Source: Lycorma delicatula (taxonomy: Eukaryota > Arthropoda > Insecta > Hemiptera > Fulgoridae). Taken from it: 64,000 nt of DNA. The translations under genes were made by a program, and so were the position numbers. Below, piece after piece: positions 9,690-22,689 of the stretch. A model generated the notes under the pieces. It saw nothing but the letters and a program-made list of their open reading frames with translations, ran no database searches and was not told where the DNA came from. Numbering within the stretch: position 1 is the first letter of the stretch; each line of letters opens with the position of its first letter. The stretch is from positions 55,693,959 through 55,757,958 of the forward strand of contig NC_134456.1 in the NCBI RefSeq assembly GCF_047948215.1. Reading direction: 5' to 3'.

Positions 9690-11774
9690 GGATCAGAAGT
9701 TATAAGAAAAGTAAAATTTTGTTCATTTTTTTTTCGACACATGAAAATGTGAAATATTGAACCCTTTTTTAATTTTTTTTTGAAGTGGGATGGGGCTAAT
9801 GACCAAAGTAGTCGATGCCCCTAAAAACCTCATCTCAGGAATCTGTATTATTCTTTTTTAAATCTCATTTTTTTCAGTGGTAAAAAAAATACTCTCCCTT
9901 TATTGTAGATAGATGAGCCAAAATCCTAAAAAATAACACAAGTAGTACCTTAATGTCTTTTTTTCACCACTAACCTACAGAATTTCAAGACTTTGGTGTT
10001 ACGTTACGGCGGCCATATTGGATGTCCCCCACCTCTTCACCAGGAGCCTATAAGATTGCTGGCTGCGTCCCTTTCCCTCAGGTAGACTATTTATACCAAA
10101 AAATAACGCACAATCCTGTTCTCTACACTTTCAAAACTCCCAACACGATGATTTGGATAGCATCTAGTAGGATAATGCAGTCCCTCCGAATGCACCTGTT
10201 TATCGCAATATCTAGAAGGTCTGCTCGGAAGTCATACCGTCCAAAGAGTATTGCACACTGACGTCCAACACATTCGCTCATTCGCAAGATGACCTCCGGT
10301 AAAGAGTCTAAGAGCTAGATACGGAGATACGGTAGGTTTAGTTATTGGGCCATTAAGGTGTCAAAGGATAATTAGTAGTTTTAATTGTTTTACAATAACT
10401 TCATATTTGTATAAGAAAAAAGGACGAGGAAATTGTAATATAATCTATTTTTTTAGAGTACAAATAAAATATTAATTTTAAAAACAAAACTTGGTAGTAA
10501 ACTAATCGAATTTGTTTTGGGTAGGATTTAAAATGTAAATTTTCTACATATAGGAAGGTGTAGTTACTTTATCGTTAAACATCTAAAAAAAAAATTATTT
10601 TTAAAAAGAAACGTAAATATTCTATATTTATTTATTAGACTACGGTAATTTATCAAAGATATGTAAAGGAAAGGAATTATAATTATATTGTCACACTATA
10701 TTATTTAAAATAGATAAAGTTTCCCTAAATAAAGAAATTAACCTTTATAATTATAAAGAAATTATATTATAAGAAATTATATAATAATTAAAATATTGCT
10801 CATACAAATGGATATAATACTAATACAATAAATAAATTGTAACATAGAATATATAATAAAATTAATACGATGAACAGTATAAAATTATTACCAGAAAAAA
10901 TACATATAAAAAATGAATACACGCCAAAAAATCAGAAGATTTTACAAAAAAATTATCATAACACCGCGTATACTACAAATAATAAACTACTTAAATATAT
11001 TAATAATAATTATAAGAAAATAATAAACAACGATTCTAAATTTAATAAACAAGGCGTACATAAATTGTAAATATTGTGATATGATATATATCTGTATGAC
11101 CAACAGTATATTTTCCGTACGCTCAAAAGAACATACTTTAAAGAAACTTTTAAAGATTTTTAAAAACTTGCTTTATACTTTTCAGTCATAGAATAATCAG
11201 ATTATTATCATATATTGCACGAGTTTAATTAGTAGGTTAATTTGGATTTTAAACCCTGCATATTCGGTTTGCAGATTTTGTTGTTTTTATATCCGCACCC
11301 TTAATTTACTCCGGTCGGGGGGATGTTTGCAAAAATAATGCTGGAATAATGTATTGCCACCCGACCTTAGTAACTGTGAGAAATTTTATCGATCGGCGGC
11401 AATATTAGGAAGTATGTTAAATTAAGGATGCAAGATTTGAGGACACACATGAAAAAAAATTGAATAAACTTTGGGAGTTTTAATAAGGCAAGTAAAAAAA
11501 AAAAAAAAAAATGTTCAATTTGGGGGCTCCGTATACTCAAGGAGAAGCATTCAAGTAAAATTAATTTTCAAGGAAATAATCCCTAAGGGGAAATAATAAA
11601 TTTAAATATGACTTTTTAAAATCACATAGATACAGCCATAATTCTAAATAAACAAAATTGTATTTTTCTAGGAACGGGATGAAATTTTTGGGCTAATTTG
11701 TTTGTTTTTTCAAGAAATATTTAGGCGTAAGGGTTATCAAGAAATTAAGATTTCTATATTTAAAAAAATATGAA
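9690..11774. other. AT-rich intergenic sequence with one less AT-rich unassigned block
   Basis: About 9980-10320 is less AT-rich than its surroundings, includes a GGCGGCCATATTGG site near 10008 resembling the 5.9 kb motif cluster, and looks like an unassigned element fragment. The rest is AT-rich. A Lys/Asn-rich 66-codon frame at 10870-11070 reflects base composition rather than a gene. Confidence 0.5.
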
Positions 11775-11899
11775 ATGTAAAACAAATTGTTAGGGATGTA
11801 GGATGTAGAGGGTATACTGAAATGAAACGACTAGCACTAGATAGGGAATCTTGGAGAGCTGCATCAAACCAGTCAAATGACTGAAGACAAAAAAAAAAT
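11775..11899 (+). mobile_element. LINE 3' stub, same family as 30455-33400
   Basis: About 110 bp match the last coding bases and the 3' end of the intact LINE ORF: gttagggatgtaggatgtag, then cgactagcactagatag, then tcaaatgactgaagac followed by a poly-A run. It is an extreme 5'-truncated insertion. The near identity to the intact copy suggests it is young. Confidence 0.9.
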
Positions 11900-13365
11900 A
11901 TTTTAAAAGCAAAGGGTAACTTGCGAGATGGATTTAAATTTAAAATTTTTAAGTTATTTTAGGTTATAAAAGATATATTTTTTTTTTACCACAGACTATT
12001 GGAGTGGGATGGGCAAACCATTTCTATTATTGTTTAAACACTCACTGATTCACCCACTGTATTAGAAAATACAAATGGGGAAAAATTCCCATTAAGCCTT
12101 TTACCGAAGCATAATATATGGGTAAGAAAAAGCAAAAATATATAGTCACTTTAGGAAGGGGTAAATATTAAATAAAAATTGATGGTAATTTGTCATTTTG
12201 ATAAAAAAACTTCAAATTTGAAAGAAATTTTTATTTCTAAAGTGTCCTAGTATAGATTTGAAATTTTATTTTGGTCAAAATACCCCATACCCCCGTTTTT
12301 CCAATTTTTGCAAAAAATTAATTTAATACTAGGTACCTTTCTACCAAGTTTGAAGAAAATCGATCAGCGGGGTTCAGATTTATAAGACATACATACATAC
12401 GTACGTACATACTGTACATACGTACAAATGTCCATCTGACAAAAATAAATGTTTTGAACTTGAGAGCATTGGAAAAAGAAATTTTTTGGTGATTTTTACA
12501 ATTTATTTAAAAATTTTTATCGTTAAAAAAGATTTTTCCACTTAAAGTCAGAAAAGTTAAAAGAAGACCTTTTTTTAATTTTTTTGATCGATATATATTT
12601 TTTTCCTTTATAGTAGTAGCTATAGCTGCTATTTACATAGTAGCATAGTAGTTACTGATATAGTATATACTAGTAAAGAGTAAAGAGCAACAATAGGCAG
12701 TGTACGCATGTATCAGTAATACGTATATAAATTTAACAATAAATACTATTGGTCAACTCAAAAAAAGGAGGTACTTACAAAAAAATAAGAAGCCCATCTC
12801 ACATCCATAAGTTCAACAACGGCGAACTATTCAAGTCTAATCGATTACTTAAAAGTAAATTAAAATTTTTAAGTTTATTCATTTCCAATGTCCCTAAGAG
12901 GTAGTGTGAAATCTTTTTTCTCAACATGAAGTATTTTGAAATTAGAAAATATTTACTGTTAAATTGTATTTACTGTTAAATTTTTATATTAGAGTTGCAT
13001 GTATGCACTTCATATTATTCTTCTTTGTCTCTGTGCATTTTATCGCTTGTGGTTTTTGCATTTACCTTTTTCGTTGTAAGTACTTTTAGCTTTAGTATTC
13101 TGTTTGTAACACTAGAGGAAGATACTATTTACAGAACAGCTGTTGTGGTTTCATTAAAATAATTTTTTGAAAATCAAATAACATTTATTTATTTTTATTT
13201 GTCATGATGGATTTTCATCAAGTAATTGTTTCATCCATCGATTATGTGTGAATGCATATTTTACATTTCAGTTATACCTCGTATAAGCAGGTAAGAAGCT
13301 ACAAAAGTACATATTAAAGTAATAATTATTATAAATATAATAATTACTATATAAAGTATATATTT
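11900..13365. other. AT-rich sequence with repeat-like pieces, no gene
   Basis: About 12290-12430 has the wording of a dispersed non-coding DNA element (ccaagtttgaagaaaatcg, then catacatacgtacgtacata), but no ends could be set. No coding signal is present. Confidence 0.5.
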
Positions 13366-13600
13366 TTAAGACACCTGTGTGTCCAGCACAACTAGATGTT
13401 ACCAAAGTCTTAAATCCAAAATTTCGAAATTCTACGGCTAATCATTTTTGATTTATGCATGATACGTACGTACAGACGTCACGCCGAAACTAGTCAAAAT
13501 GGATTCAGCTATAGTCAAAATGGATATTTCTGTTGAAATCTAAACCGAGATTTTCGCGATCACAGTACTGTCTTTACTTCGTACAAGGAAATAAAAAAGA
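13366..13600 (-). repeat. ~700-bp interspersed repeat family, partial copy
   Basis: Read in reverse complement this matches 37850-38080: acttcgt(a)c...aag, gtactgtgatcgcgaaaa, tatccattttgac, cggcgtgacgtctgtacg, and acatctagttgtgc. It is a 5' portion of the family whose longer copies are at 37845-38565 and 53835-54420. The family is unclassified. Confidence 0.7.
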
Positions 13601-13929
13601 AAAGGAATCTATTAAATGTTGCTAATATTTATTTATAAAGTGTGAACTAAAAACTAATCACAAAAATTGACTTTTTTCAGTATTAAACTCTTGACGTTAC
13701 CGACTACTACTTTTTAAGTCTTAACTAGGGATTTAAACTCTAATACGTAAGAAATTTTTCATATATTTTCTTGAAAAATTAAATAAAAAAAAAAAAAATG
13801 AAGACACAGTTGCTATACTTTCCTTACAGTGCGAAATTTTTTTAAAACTGATTTCTTGAATAATTTTCCCTTAAAGTTTTTTTTTTTAATTTTTATTTAA
13901 ACTATTATTTAAAGAAAATAAATTAAGTT

Positions 13930-13972
<43 letters not shown>

Positions 13973-14392
13973 CAAATATTTAAGATTACCAAAAAAGGGC
14001 CGAACAACAGTTTTCTACATTTATGTACGTAATATATTCGTATATAAGATTGAGTGCCACTCCTGTCAGTATATAATTGTTGTGTTAAAAAAAATTAAAT
14101 AAAATATACACATGTAAACGTATAAGTATGTTCTCTGAAATAAATAATGTGAAATTATGTAGTTGCATATATAACATTATAAACCTACCTTTTACGACCT
14201 GTTTTAAATTAATAATTATAATACTAAAAATATTAAATAGGTTCAGTAAATTGATGGATGCCCATTATTTTTTTAAAGCTTAAACGAAATGAGTATTTTC
14301 CAGGTAACAAGAGAACTACAAGTCATGACATAATCTAAAGTGTAGTAATAATAAATGCATGTACATTAAGAAAACGAATTTTTTTTCTTTTC
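13601..14392. other. AT-rich intergenic sequence with (AT)n microsatellite
   Basis: Positions 13930-13969 are an AT/TA dinucleotide run. No gene is seen. Confidence 0.65.
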
Positions 14393-14556
14393 TTTTTATC
14401 TGTTTAACACCGGTATCCACGATCTAGTATTCATATCCGTGTAAAAATAAGTGACTTTACTAGGACTTGAACGCTGAATCTCTCAACTTCCAAATCAGCT
14501 GATTTGGGAAGACGCGTTCACTACAAGTCCAACCCGGTAGGTTGAGATAACGAGTT
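14393..14556 (-). mobile_element. tRNA-derived SINE, family A, head and middle
   Basis: The reverse complement shows a pol III box A-like tggacttgtagtgaacg and a box B gttcaagtcct about 55 bp downstream, then cacggatatgaatactagatcgtggataccggtg, then a degenerate A-rich end. The middle overlaps the fragment at 29094-29145, which in turn overlaps the tail at 52041-52200. The three pieces chain into one SINE family. This copy lost its normal tail. Confidence 0.7.
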
Positions 14557-14567
14557 TAATCTGTTCA

Positions 14568-15092
14568 TACCGTAAGTAGCACAGGCGAAACGAGCTTTCA
14601 GTCAGAAATACAATTTGTTTACATCAAAAATTAATTTAAATGTCAGGAAAAGATTTTTGAAAGTATATGTTTGCAGCGTCGCTTTATATGGAAGTGAAAC
14701 TTGGACGATCGGAGTACCTGAGAAGCAAAGATAAGAAGCTTTTGAAATGCGGTGCTATAAGAGAATGTTAAAAATCAGGTGGGTGGATGAAGTGACAAAT
14801 GAAGAGGTGTTGCGGCAAATCGATGTAGAAAGAAGCATTTGGAAAAATGTAGTTAAAAGAAGAGACAGACTTATAGGCCACATATTAAGGCATCCTGGAA
14901 TAGTCGCTTTAATATTAGCGGGTCAGGTAGAAGGAAACAATTGTGCAGGCAGGCAAGTTTGGAATATGTAAAACAATTTGTTAGGGATGTAGAATGTAGG
15001 GGGTATATCGAAATGAAATGACTAGCACTAGATAAGGAATCTTGGAGAGCTTCATCAAACCAGTCAAATGACTGAAGACAATAAAAAAAAAA
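14568..15092 (+). mobile_element. LINE 3' fragment, same family as 30455-33400
   Basis: This is a 5'-truncated copy of about 525 bp that begins at the AKRAFSKKYKLFTSKINLNV region and runs through the C-terminal domain (QVGG/RWVDEVTNEEVLRQID) to a poly-A run at about 15082-15092. A 74-codon piece is open at 14747-14971. Frameshifts near 14955 and substitutions elsewhere show it is older than the 11775, 30455 and 60583 copies. Confidence 0.9.
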
Positions 15093-15330
15093 ATTGTAAG
15101 GTGAAACTACAGTCTGTACTAGTAACACTCACTACTGCCATCTGTCGTTTTATTAACAAATAAAATGTTAATTTTTTTCTTTCAGGCTAATCGTATACGT
15201 TCATGACATATCTCGGTTAACCTTTTTTTTAATATGTAAAAAAAAAATAACGACACTCAATCATTTAAATTTAAATTAAACAGGAAACTTTCCTTGTCGT
15301 ATCTAGATTACCATTCCGCAAAAGAGATTT
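15093..15330. other. AT-rich spacer, nothing recognised
   Basis: This is short non-coding sequence between the LINE stub and the Merlin relic. Confidence 0.6.
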
Positions 15331-15948
15331 TATTTCTTACTGTTGGGTGAAGAGGGTAATAATCGTCAAATTTTGTCTGCAGGAGATGGAGATTAATCGT
15401 ACCAAAATGTTGATCGACGCATTTACTGTGAGTAAAGTTTTGCCCACAATATTACAAACAATCCCTTGTAATCGGGGAGCTCGGTGAAAACTTGTTCTCA
15501 CGTCAAAATCATAATATCCGAGGATATACCTCAGCAATGAGTTTAAGCTGTATCTGCCGTGAACCTAAAGAATGTTTTCTGGTCGCTGTACAGGACAGAA
15601 GTGCAGAAACGTTACTGCCTCTCATAGCAAATTATAACCGGCCGGAACGGTAATTTTCTCAGACGAGTGGCTCGCATTTGAAACCTACCGAATAATTATA
15701 ACCATCAAACGGTCAATCACTCGGAAAATTTAGTTTACCAGAAAAGAGGGGCTCGTGCTTAAACGACAGAAATTGCTTGGAGATGGGTAAAACAACGGAA
15801 TAAAACAAACACCTTGTAGAACACTGCTTGAATCGTATCCCGTTTCAGTTTATTCGACGCCAGTGCTACCAAGATCGCGATTTTTTTCAACGAATCCTAA
15901 GAGATATTGCCGCTTATTGACATTCACAATGATAAATAAGGGGAGTTT
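15331..15948 (+). pseudogene. Merlin superfamily (ISXO2/IS1595-like) DDE transposase relic
   Basis: Frame by frame the plus strand follows the ISXO2-like catalytic domain: GENLFSRQNHN (normally DES.F), then REPKECFLVAV and QDRSAETLLPLI, the second catalytic box as SDEWLA (about 15660-15680), then NHQTVNHSEN, then TEIAWRWVKQRNK, and a C-terminal ILRDIAAY-like end. The first Asp is lost, and at least three frame changes and several stops occur, so it is dead. I recognised no terminal inverted repeats. Merlin elements cut and paste with 8-9-bp duplications. The order and spacing of motifs over about 600 bp makes the family call firm. Confidence 0.82.
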
Positions 15949-16859
15949 TTAATTTTTTTTTTCTGTTAAGTACATGGCAATTTAATATAATAATATTACG
16001 TAATTACTCAAAACAAACGTATTTTGACACTTAACGGAAATTATACAAAACTGGTACGAAATTAATCGACATATTCTTTTCAAATAAAAATAGGTATAAA
16101 AAAAAAAAAAAGGTGATATCATTTCTTCTTTTCCATTAAAATTAAACATACTGTTCATAAAGTTACTCAAATTTAAAATAGGACGATGATTATCCAAACC
16201 CCAATTTTTCGGACGATTAACTACCCGGATTGTTTACATCTGCATTGGACAGAAAAAATAGTTACACTATGTAAAAAAAATTAAATTACTATTCAAATAA
16301 CGCTTTTCTTTTACCGAAATTCTATGATCTTTTATTTTTACTGGGTTTTTAAATGAATTTTTTGTAATTCTTATCGCATGAAACGTAGTACATTTAGGCC
16401 TATATTAAAGTAATTAAAATTAATTTCTGAAAATATTAATGGAAACTGGTCAAATTAACTGGTCAAGCGTGTGATGTAATTATGATAGTTGTTTTAATTC
16501 TGCTGCGCACATACATTAGATCAAAAGAAATGACATCATTATTACATTCTTTGCCAGATTTTTTTAAAAGAAATAGTGTTTTTAAAGGTAAGTTTTTATT
16601 ACTGACTGTCACTAAGTTTTATTCTATCTATTAAACAACAAACAAATCCAGTTTTGTAGAAGATAGAATTTTTGTAAATTTTGATGCTTTTTTCAGCAAG
16701 TTTCTATAATTGGGAGACCTTTTACAATAGGCGGCAACATTTCTGTTTTTGTTGGAAGTTGTGTAAACGCGCCACGATATGGGATGGAATGACATCGTAG
16801 CCGCATGGCGTGACATTACCGCCGCCACCACGCAGTAATTAATTATTTATAATATTCCA
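15949..16859. other. AT-rich intergenic sequence, nothing recognised
   Basis: No family-like ORF or repeat terminus was identified. Confidence 0.55.
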
Positions 16860-17945
16860 TTCCTCAGAAATCATACATGCGAGTTGAATCCTTCATTGAT
16901 TGTTGTCATATGTTTATTTTTGCATAGTGTACGATGATTATTATTGATCATGTATTCTGCGACGTAGAGCTCCGTGAATTGCCTGCGGTTGCTTATCTAT
17001 TTCCTGAATGTGTTCGGTAATTTTTGTCTTCAATTACTGCAGGATGTATGGATTGCTCCAATAAAAATTTTCTTTAAAATTACCCACAGAAAGAAGAAGT
17101 CTGAACTAGTTAGATCAGGAGATGTTCGTGACCACAATCGTTTAGAAATCATTCTTCTAACGAAAAAACCTGTAGTATCTCCATAGTAGAGCAACCTCTA
17201 TGATAAGTGGCGCTGTCCTGTTACAACTAGCAGTCACACTCATCCTCTTGTAGTAACCCTATGAATAGTTGATTAATTTGTCTATGGACGGAAGCATCCT
17301 CAGTTTTTCCAAAAAACAAGGGTTCTATTATTCATCGCCTTAAAACCGCACACCATACGCCAATTTTTTTGTGGGTGGGGGAGATTCAAAGAAATTTGTG
17401 GGCTTTCAGTATTCCATGTTCGGTAGTTCTGACTATTAACATACCCACCAAGATGAAACCACTCTTAATCTGTGAAAAACACTTGATCTAAAACCCCAGT
17501 GTTACCTCTGACAAAGTTCCTGAACCGTTGACGATAATGAATCCTTTTAGCATAATCAACATTAGTTAGCTCATGGATAATCTGTATTCGATACGAATAA
17601 CATTTCAACATACTCCTCGCTGCAGTGTGACTGAACCTAGTGAAATGTACTTTTCCTGACTTAGTCTTCGTAAAAAATTTATGAGGAGATCTTAATTAAC
17701 TGCAGCATTAATGTCCTGTACGACCTGTACAATTAAAAGGCTGACCTGTGTCGGCATGTTTCTGATCTAACAGCAAACCTGTTTCGTGAAATATTTTAAT
17801 TAATTTCTGAGTAAGATTTTTCACTTGCGCTTCCTTTTTTAATCTCTTCCTGAAATTTCGCCGACATACAACATGAGATTTCGTCTCTAAGTAAGTTTTC
17901 ATCACGAATATACGTTCTTCAACAGTAACCGCGTTTTAACAAACG
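16860..17945 (-). pseudogene. Mariner-like transposase with DUF4817-type N-terminal HTH (relic)
   Basis: Minus-strand reading from 17945 gives VTVEERIFVMKTYLE, then VCRRNFRKRLKKEAQVKNLTQKLIKIF, the HTH seen in this insect transposase group, then SLLDQKH-like and GRTGH. Downstream in changing frames come IGVWCAVLRR, then IIEPLFFGKT (the region before the second catalytic Asp), then QDSATYH (normally QDGATAH), and near 16900-17000 ALRRRI at the C-terminus. Many stops and shifts show an old copy of nearly full length. The third catalytic region (PPRSPDL) is eroded. Three related relics lie within 12 kb. Confidence 0.75.
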
Positions 17946-19278
17946 AAATATGATTACGCAATCTTGTTTAAATTCCACAGAGATTGGCAATACTCAAATG
18001 TGCAGGCAATAAACAGTCCTTCTCACTCCAGCTCCAATCATAACAATATCTAATAATTATTTTATACATCTCACATCAATATATGCATTTTAACAAATAT
18101 ATGCATTCAGTTTCTAAGAGATGAGGCCTCTTTTAACATTCTGTAATCTTATAAGTAACTCTCAAATAGCTACCTAATAGCAAAAAATAAAGAAATAGAA
18201 TTTAACTAATCCTCTTACCTTCATTCAATTTTTAGATATGAAATTACTACTTGGAATATAATGTAGGTCACTTTTGAAAAAAGTTGTAAATAGTCTTAAA
18301 TGACTGCCATTTTGGTTACATACCTAACATAATAGTAAGGTGTATGTAAACGGTTACGTAGCCCTTAGTAGCCTGAAGTAAAATTTTTTTTCATTGCTTC
18401 TTAAAATATCCATTTAAAATTTTTGATTTGCTCACCTATGCGAGTCCCTGTTGGCTTTTAAGTGTGATGGTCTCATACAGAAAAATAGATCGTTTTGAGA
18501 AAGGAGAATTTGCTAAATTGTACTTTTTCTCAGTTGAAAAAGTTTCTTTTAAACATTTTCATACTTTATTTTCATTTATGAATGTGTGTGTGTGTGTGAA
18601 TTTATATATATATACATACTAGCTTCCTGTCTCAGCTCGCGGTAAATAGTTAAATAGTTACTTGCGTTTCCCGTAGTGGTCAATATTTTTGTTTTATATT
18701 CATTAGTCAGGTAATTGGAGGCAGGTACAGCCAGTCACAAATACAGTAATGGTCACAGTGGCTGTATTCGTTGAGCCACAGCGCCGTATACTTTCACATC
18801 CCTAAAAAAAAAACCGAAACTGGTTTTTAAATATTTATCTGAAGAGTATTTGCAAGCCCAGATCTACTGAATATCTCGTTTACTGTAGTCGGGATTGGGA
18901 AAATTTACAATCGTTTTTCAAAAATTTTTTTACCTTTCTTCATTCCCTTTCAAGGACGAATTGCAAAAATCAAGAAATCGGTTTATTGACATGAAAATTA
19001 TTCTCACCAAAAATCAGGTTGATTTCTACATTTGTTACAATGAAATTAAAAAAAATTACAGGTTTAAAAAACAATTTTAACCTTCGAAAACTCGGAATGG
19101 AACTCAAAAAATCTAGAAATTCATTTTAGATGTTCATAATCAATCAGTTCAAACCCAGCTCACACAGAAATAGACACTCACAGTTCACAATACATTAATT
19201 CAACTCATTAAAGTTTTCGCTTTAATGAAGTGAATTTAAAAAACCCTCTTCCTCTTTTACACACACATACACACACAC

Positions 19279-19322
<44 letters not shown>

Positions 19323-19635
19323 TTTTTTAATTTGTTTATATTTTTTACTTCTAAAATATATTAATTTTATTTTTTTTAAGTTAGGACAACAATGAAGCAA
19401 GCAAATATCATTTCTTCTTCTTTATTTTTATTTTCTCTCAATATATATTCTTTCATCCTTTCCGCGTGTTTTTATCTTTCTTTTTTCCGGCCATTTCATT
19501 TTTGTGTAATTCTTTACTTTCCTCGCCGTTATACGTACCCATGGTTGCTCTTTTTTTTCCAGAGTTTAATGAATGTTTGTTTATTTACTCTCTGTTAATC
19601 CATTCTGTGTAAATATGGCCCAGGTATCTCAGTAT
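17946..19635. other. AT-rich intergenic sequence with CA/TA microsatellites
   Basis: Low-complexity runs include tgtgtgtgtg at about 18583 and a CA-then-TA compound repeat at about 19259-19320. No gene or element boundary was found. Confidence 0.6.
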
Positions 19636-19639
19636 CCTT

Positions 19640-19745
19640 TTTGTTACCGCTCTTTAACAGAGCCCAGTCGGTAAGGTATAACGTTTCACCTCTATGGTAT
19701 CGTTCTCATTACTGTGGCGGATTGGCTGGGTTTGAACCTTTTAAG
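19640..19745 (+). mobile_element. Possible SINE head fragment
   Basis: cagtcggtaaggtataacg resembles a degenerate box A, and gggtttgaacc about 60 bp downstream resembles box B (GGTTCGANNC). No poly-A tail or second copy was seen in the window, so this is tentative. Confidence 0.3.
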
Positions 19746-20370
19746 AAGTTCTTTATATTATAGATTTCTTTGATCAGGCAACGTACAGGCGGCGCAACGA
19801 ATATTCATGTTTACGGCAGCGACAGCCGCAGTTCCGATTATTCTACTCGTGCCATGCTTTTAGCATAATATTTGCTTCATTACCTAACAACGAATAGGCC
19901 TTCTTAAGATGTGTTGTGTTGTTATTATTGGATCGCAGAACACAATTTTTTTATATTTTAATCACCTCAATGTTAATATTTCGAACATTATTACATTTTT
20001 AATTTTAATTTAATTTAATTATATATATATATATATATAGATTTTTTATGTCAAATTTAATTTCCTAACTGAAACCTTTTAATTAATATCCGACCATTTT
20101 CTTCGAAAGAAATTATTATTATGCATTTTTCAAAATGGAAAACGTGCTAAGAATTACAAAAGCGCAGCGCTTATGTGAAGCGGGAAATTGTGAAATAGAG
20201 AGCCTACTCTTAAAAGGTATAATATCAAAATCATTTTGATTCGCAATAAAATAAATCATTCTATTTTCAAACAGATATTGAAAAGTAAATGCAAGATAAT
20301 GATTACAAACAGTAAATAATGGAATAATAAATTACAGCAGAAATTAATTATTTTTAAATGGTAGAACAAA
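19746..20370. other. AT-rich intergenic sequence
   Basis: A short (AT)n run lies at 20019-20038. No gene is seen. Confidence 0.55.
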
Positions 20371-20374
20371 ACAA

Positions 20375-21480
20375 AACTATTTTAATAATAAAACGATGAA
20401 CGCCATCCACTTTGCAAGAATTATTAGAATTTACGATGTTACTGTCATCAGAATCATCATCGTAATCATCGATGTCACTTTCATTATCTTCTAGTAAAAA
20501 AATAATAAATGATTCAATAGCATTGTCAAAAATGCGTCCTTGTGGCATAAATTCAGCTTCTGTTTCCTTAACTTTATTAAAATACAGCTTCCCGTTTTTT
20601 TTTCTTTCAAACCCGCCACTTTATTTTCACATAGCTTTTGAATATCTTTGATATCAAAAGTTACAGTATGATTTGTTACGTCCGTTAACTTATGACCATC
20701 TCGATAGGATTTAAATTTGAGTGGCATGGAGGTATTTGGAGAACATCATGCCCATTATTTTTGTAAAAGTTCGTCAAACGCATAAACAGAAACGTTTTCT
20801 GTTTGCTTTTACCAGATTGTACAATTGTTGTTTCAGAAATCAAACGGCAGGAATGAATGAAGAACATAATGCTTCTGAAACCGATTATCATATCTTCTTT
20901 TATAAATTGGAAATCTGAAATTTTTCTAAAACGGCCTTGCGACAGGGTGTGTTGTAAAAAATTACAACACAATTATTGGGAAGGTTGGAATTAACAATTC
21001 TTCTGTCCATTTTAAGTCATTTTCCGCTTTTATTTGACCTCTGTAATTACCACTTTTTAAACTTGCTTGCCAAATTAGTAAGGCGTTTGGTATAAAATCC
21101 ATTTCTCCTCCGACACGCACTATAATAAATTTGCTGCCTTTCGAAACAGTAACTTTTATCCATCACCTGAATCAAAACACTACGATGTAGTGAGAGAAAG
21201 ATTTTTCGAGATATATTCTCGGCCTATTTTCGGTTCTAAACATTTTTACGGTAGTCACGATACTGAATACGCTTAAATCTTATGTCATGTCGCTCTGAGA
21301 ACTTTTCCGACATTTTCGACTTTTTTTCAAATAAGTCTCTATTCCTGAATAACCAATGGCATCTTTAATCGCTAACCTTATCTTTTTCACCGTCGGCAGT
21401 TGTTTGTGAATTTTGTGAAATTTTTTTTGGTCCGTCCCGCCACACACTTGAATGATTCTGAGAAAGGTGATTGACTCATT
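20375..21480 (-). pseudogene. Tc1/mariner-group (DDE_3-like) transposase relic with acidic C-terminus
   Basis: Minus-strand reading from about 21480 shows DAIGYSGIETYLKKSRK, then GSKFIIVRVGGEMDFIPNAL (about 21070-21140), then SGNYRGQI, then LKWTEELLIPTFPNNCVVI followed by FYNTPC where this family has DNAPYH. Next are IPPCHSNLNPIE (normally PPYHC.LNPIE) near 20735-20770, LTDVTNHTVTFDIKDIQKLCE, and an acidic tail DNESDIDDYDDDSDDS. The order matches a transposase group common in insects. The catalytic Asp of the DNAPYH box is lost, and shifts and stops interrupt the frame. The tail is unusually acidic but belongs to the family as I remember it. Confidence 0.75.
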
Positions 21481-22685
21481 TCCTGAGTTATAATGCTTGG
21501 CTTGTACGTATTATTTTTACAATAACTAAAATCACGATAGCTTATAAACTGTAGTTATATACCTTACTTAGGCCTTTAGGCCAGATCTGTGCCAATTCGG
21601 CTTGGACAAGCTATAATTTGTGTATAGGTATGAATATGAAACATTTGTGTGCTTTTGAAGACAAAAATTAATGTTAGTCATCAACTTAGATAATCGGGAT
21701 GGACTTTAAATACAAATGATCTTGTATTTACGCATACAGTTGAAATAGTAAAGTTTGATAGAAAAAGCATAATCAAATGAAATTTTCTTTAAAATATTAC
21801 ATTCGTATGGTTGTGATTAAATTTTGGCTGTATAAAGAGAAAATTTACCGAGATAGTTCTGCGTTTAACCATCATTTTTACTCGATAATTTTTACTAAGT
21901 TATGTTCCTATACCGTAGATTGAAGGTATAACGAAGTAAAAATTTAAAACTCTTCTTTTTAAAAATTTTTAAATACTACCCATATATAGACGACCCATAT
22001 AATAATTGGGCAAAATTTGTAGAAAATAGGTTCGGTCTATCCTGAGATATAAGGTCAAAAGCGGTGCAAAACACACATATATTAGCAAAACATTTGACAC
22101 CCAATTTTTGGGACATCATATTTTGTCATGCAAGTCTGTCACAAGGAGAGCCATGCAGTATTTGTCCCTTACAAGAGCCATCAACTTTTTTTACTACTTT
22201 CACTGGATCTATAAAAAATATAACATTAGAGCTTTTTTATTACATACGATCTAAATAAAATATTTTTATTTTTTATTAATAAAAATTAAAACAATAATTA
22301 ATAAAGCAGTGTTTAATTCGTAACACAGCAACCTCATGTAATTTAAATATTTAATTCTATTCAAATATCTAATAAAAGTGCATGGGTCGGTTAAAAACTG
22401 TCGGTTAAAAAAGTCGGGTAAAAACTAAAATAATAACAAATTACATAAATTAAAAAAAATAATTTTATAATAAGTAAAGAAAACAAAAGCTTCAAATAAG
22501 GTAAAGGCGTGATACAGAAGACCTGGAAAAGACAAGTGGTACACATTTACAACATTTATAATGGGTGTTTGTTTTAGAGTGATAGAATTTTGAATTGAAA
22601 TAAAACACATAAAAAGGTAAGTTTGAAAACAATTTTGTTTTTATCAAAGATAATTTTTCCGTTTATTTTTGAAAATAATTTCAAC
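21481..22685. other. AT-rich intergenic sequence, nothing recognised
   Basis: No family-like coding signal or repeat terminus was identified. Confidence 0.55.
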
Positions 22686-22689
22686 CACG

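Noticed and set aside
10870..11070. Small Lys/Asn-rich protein
   Set aside because: The composition is what AT-rich sequence gives by chance; there is no motif, no conserved context and no Kozak-like support.
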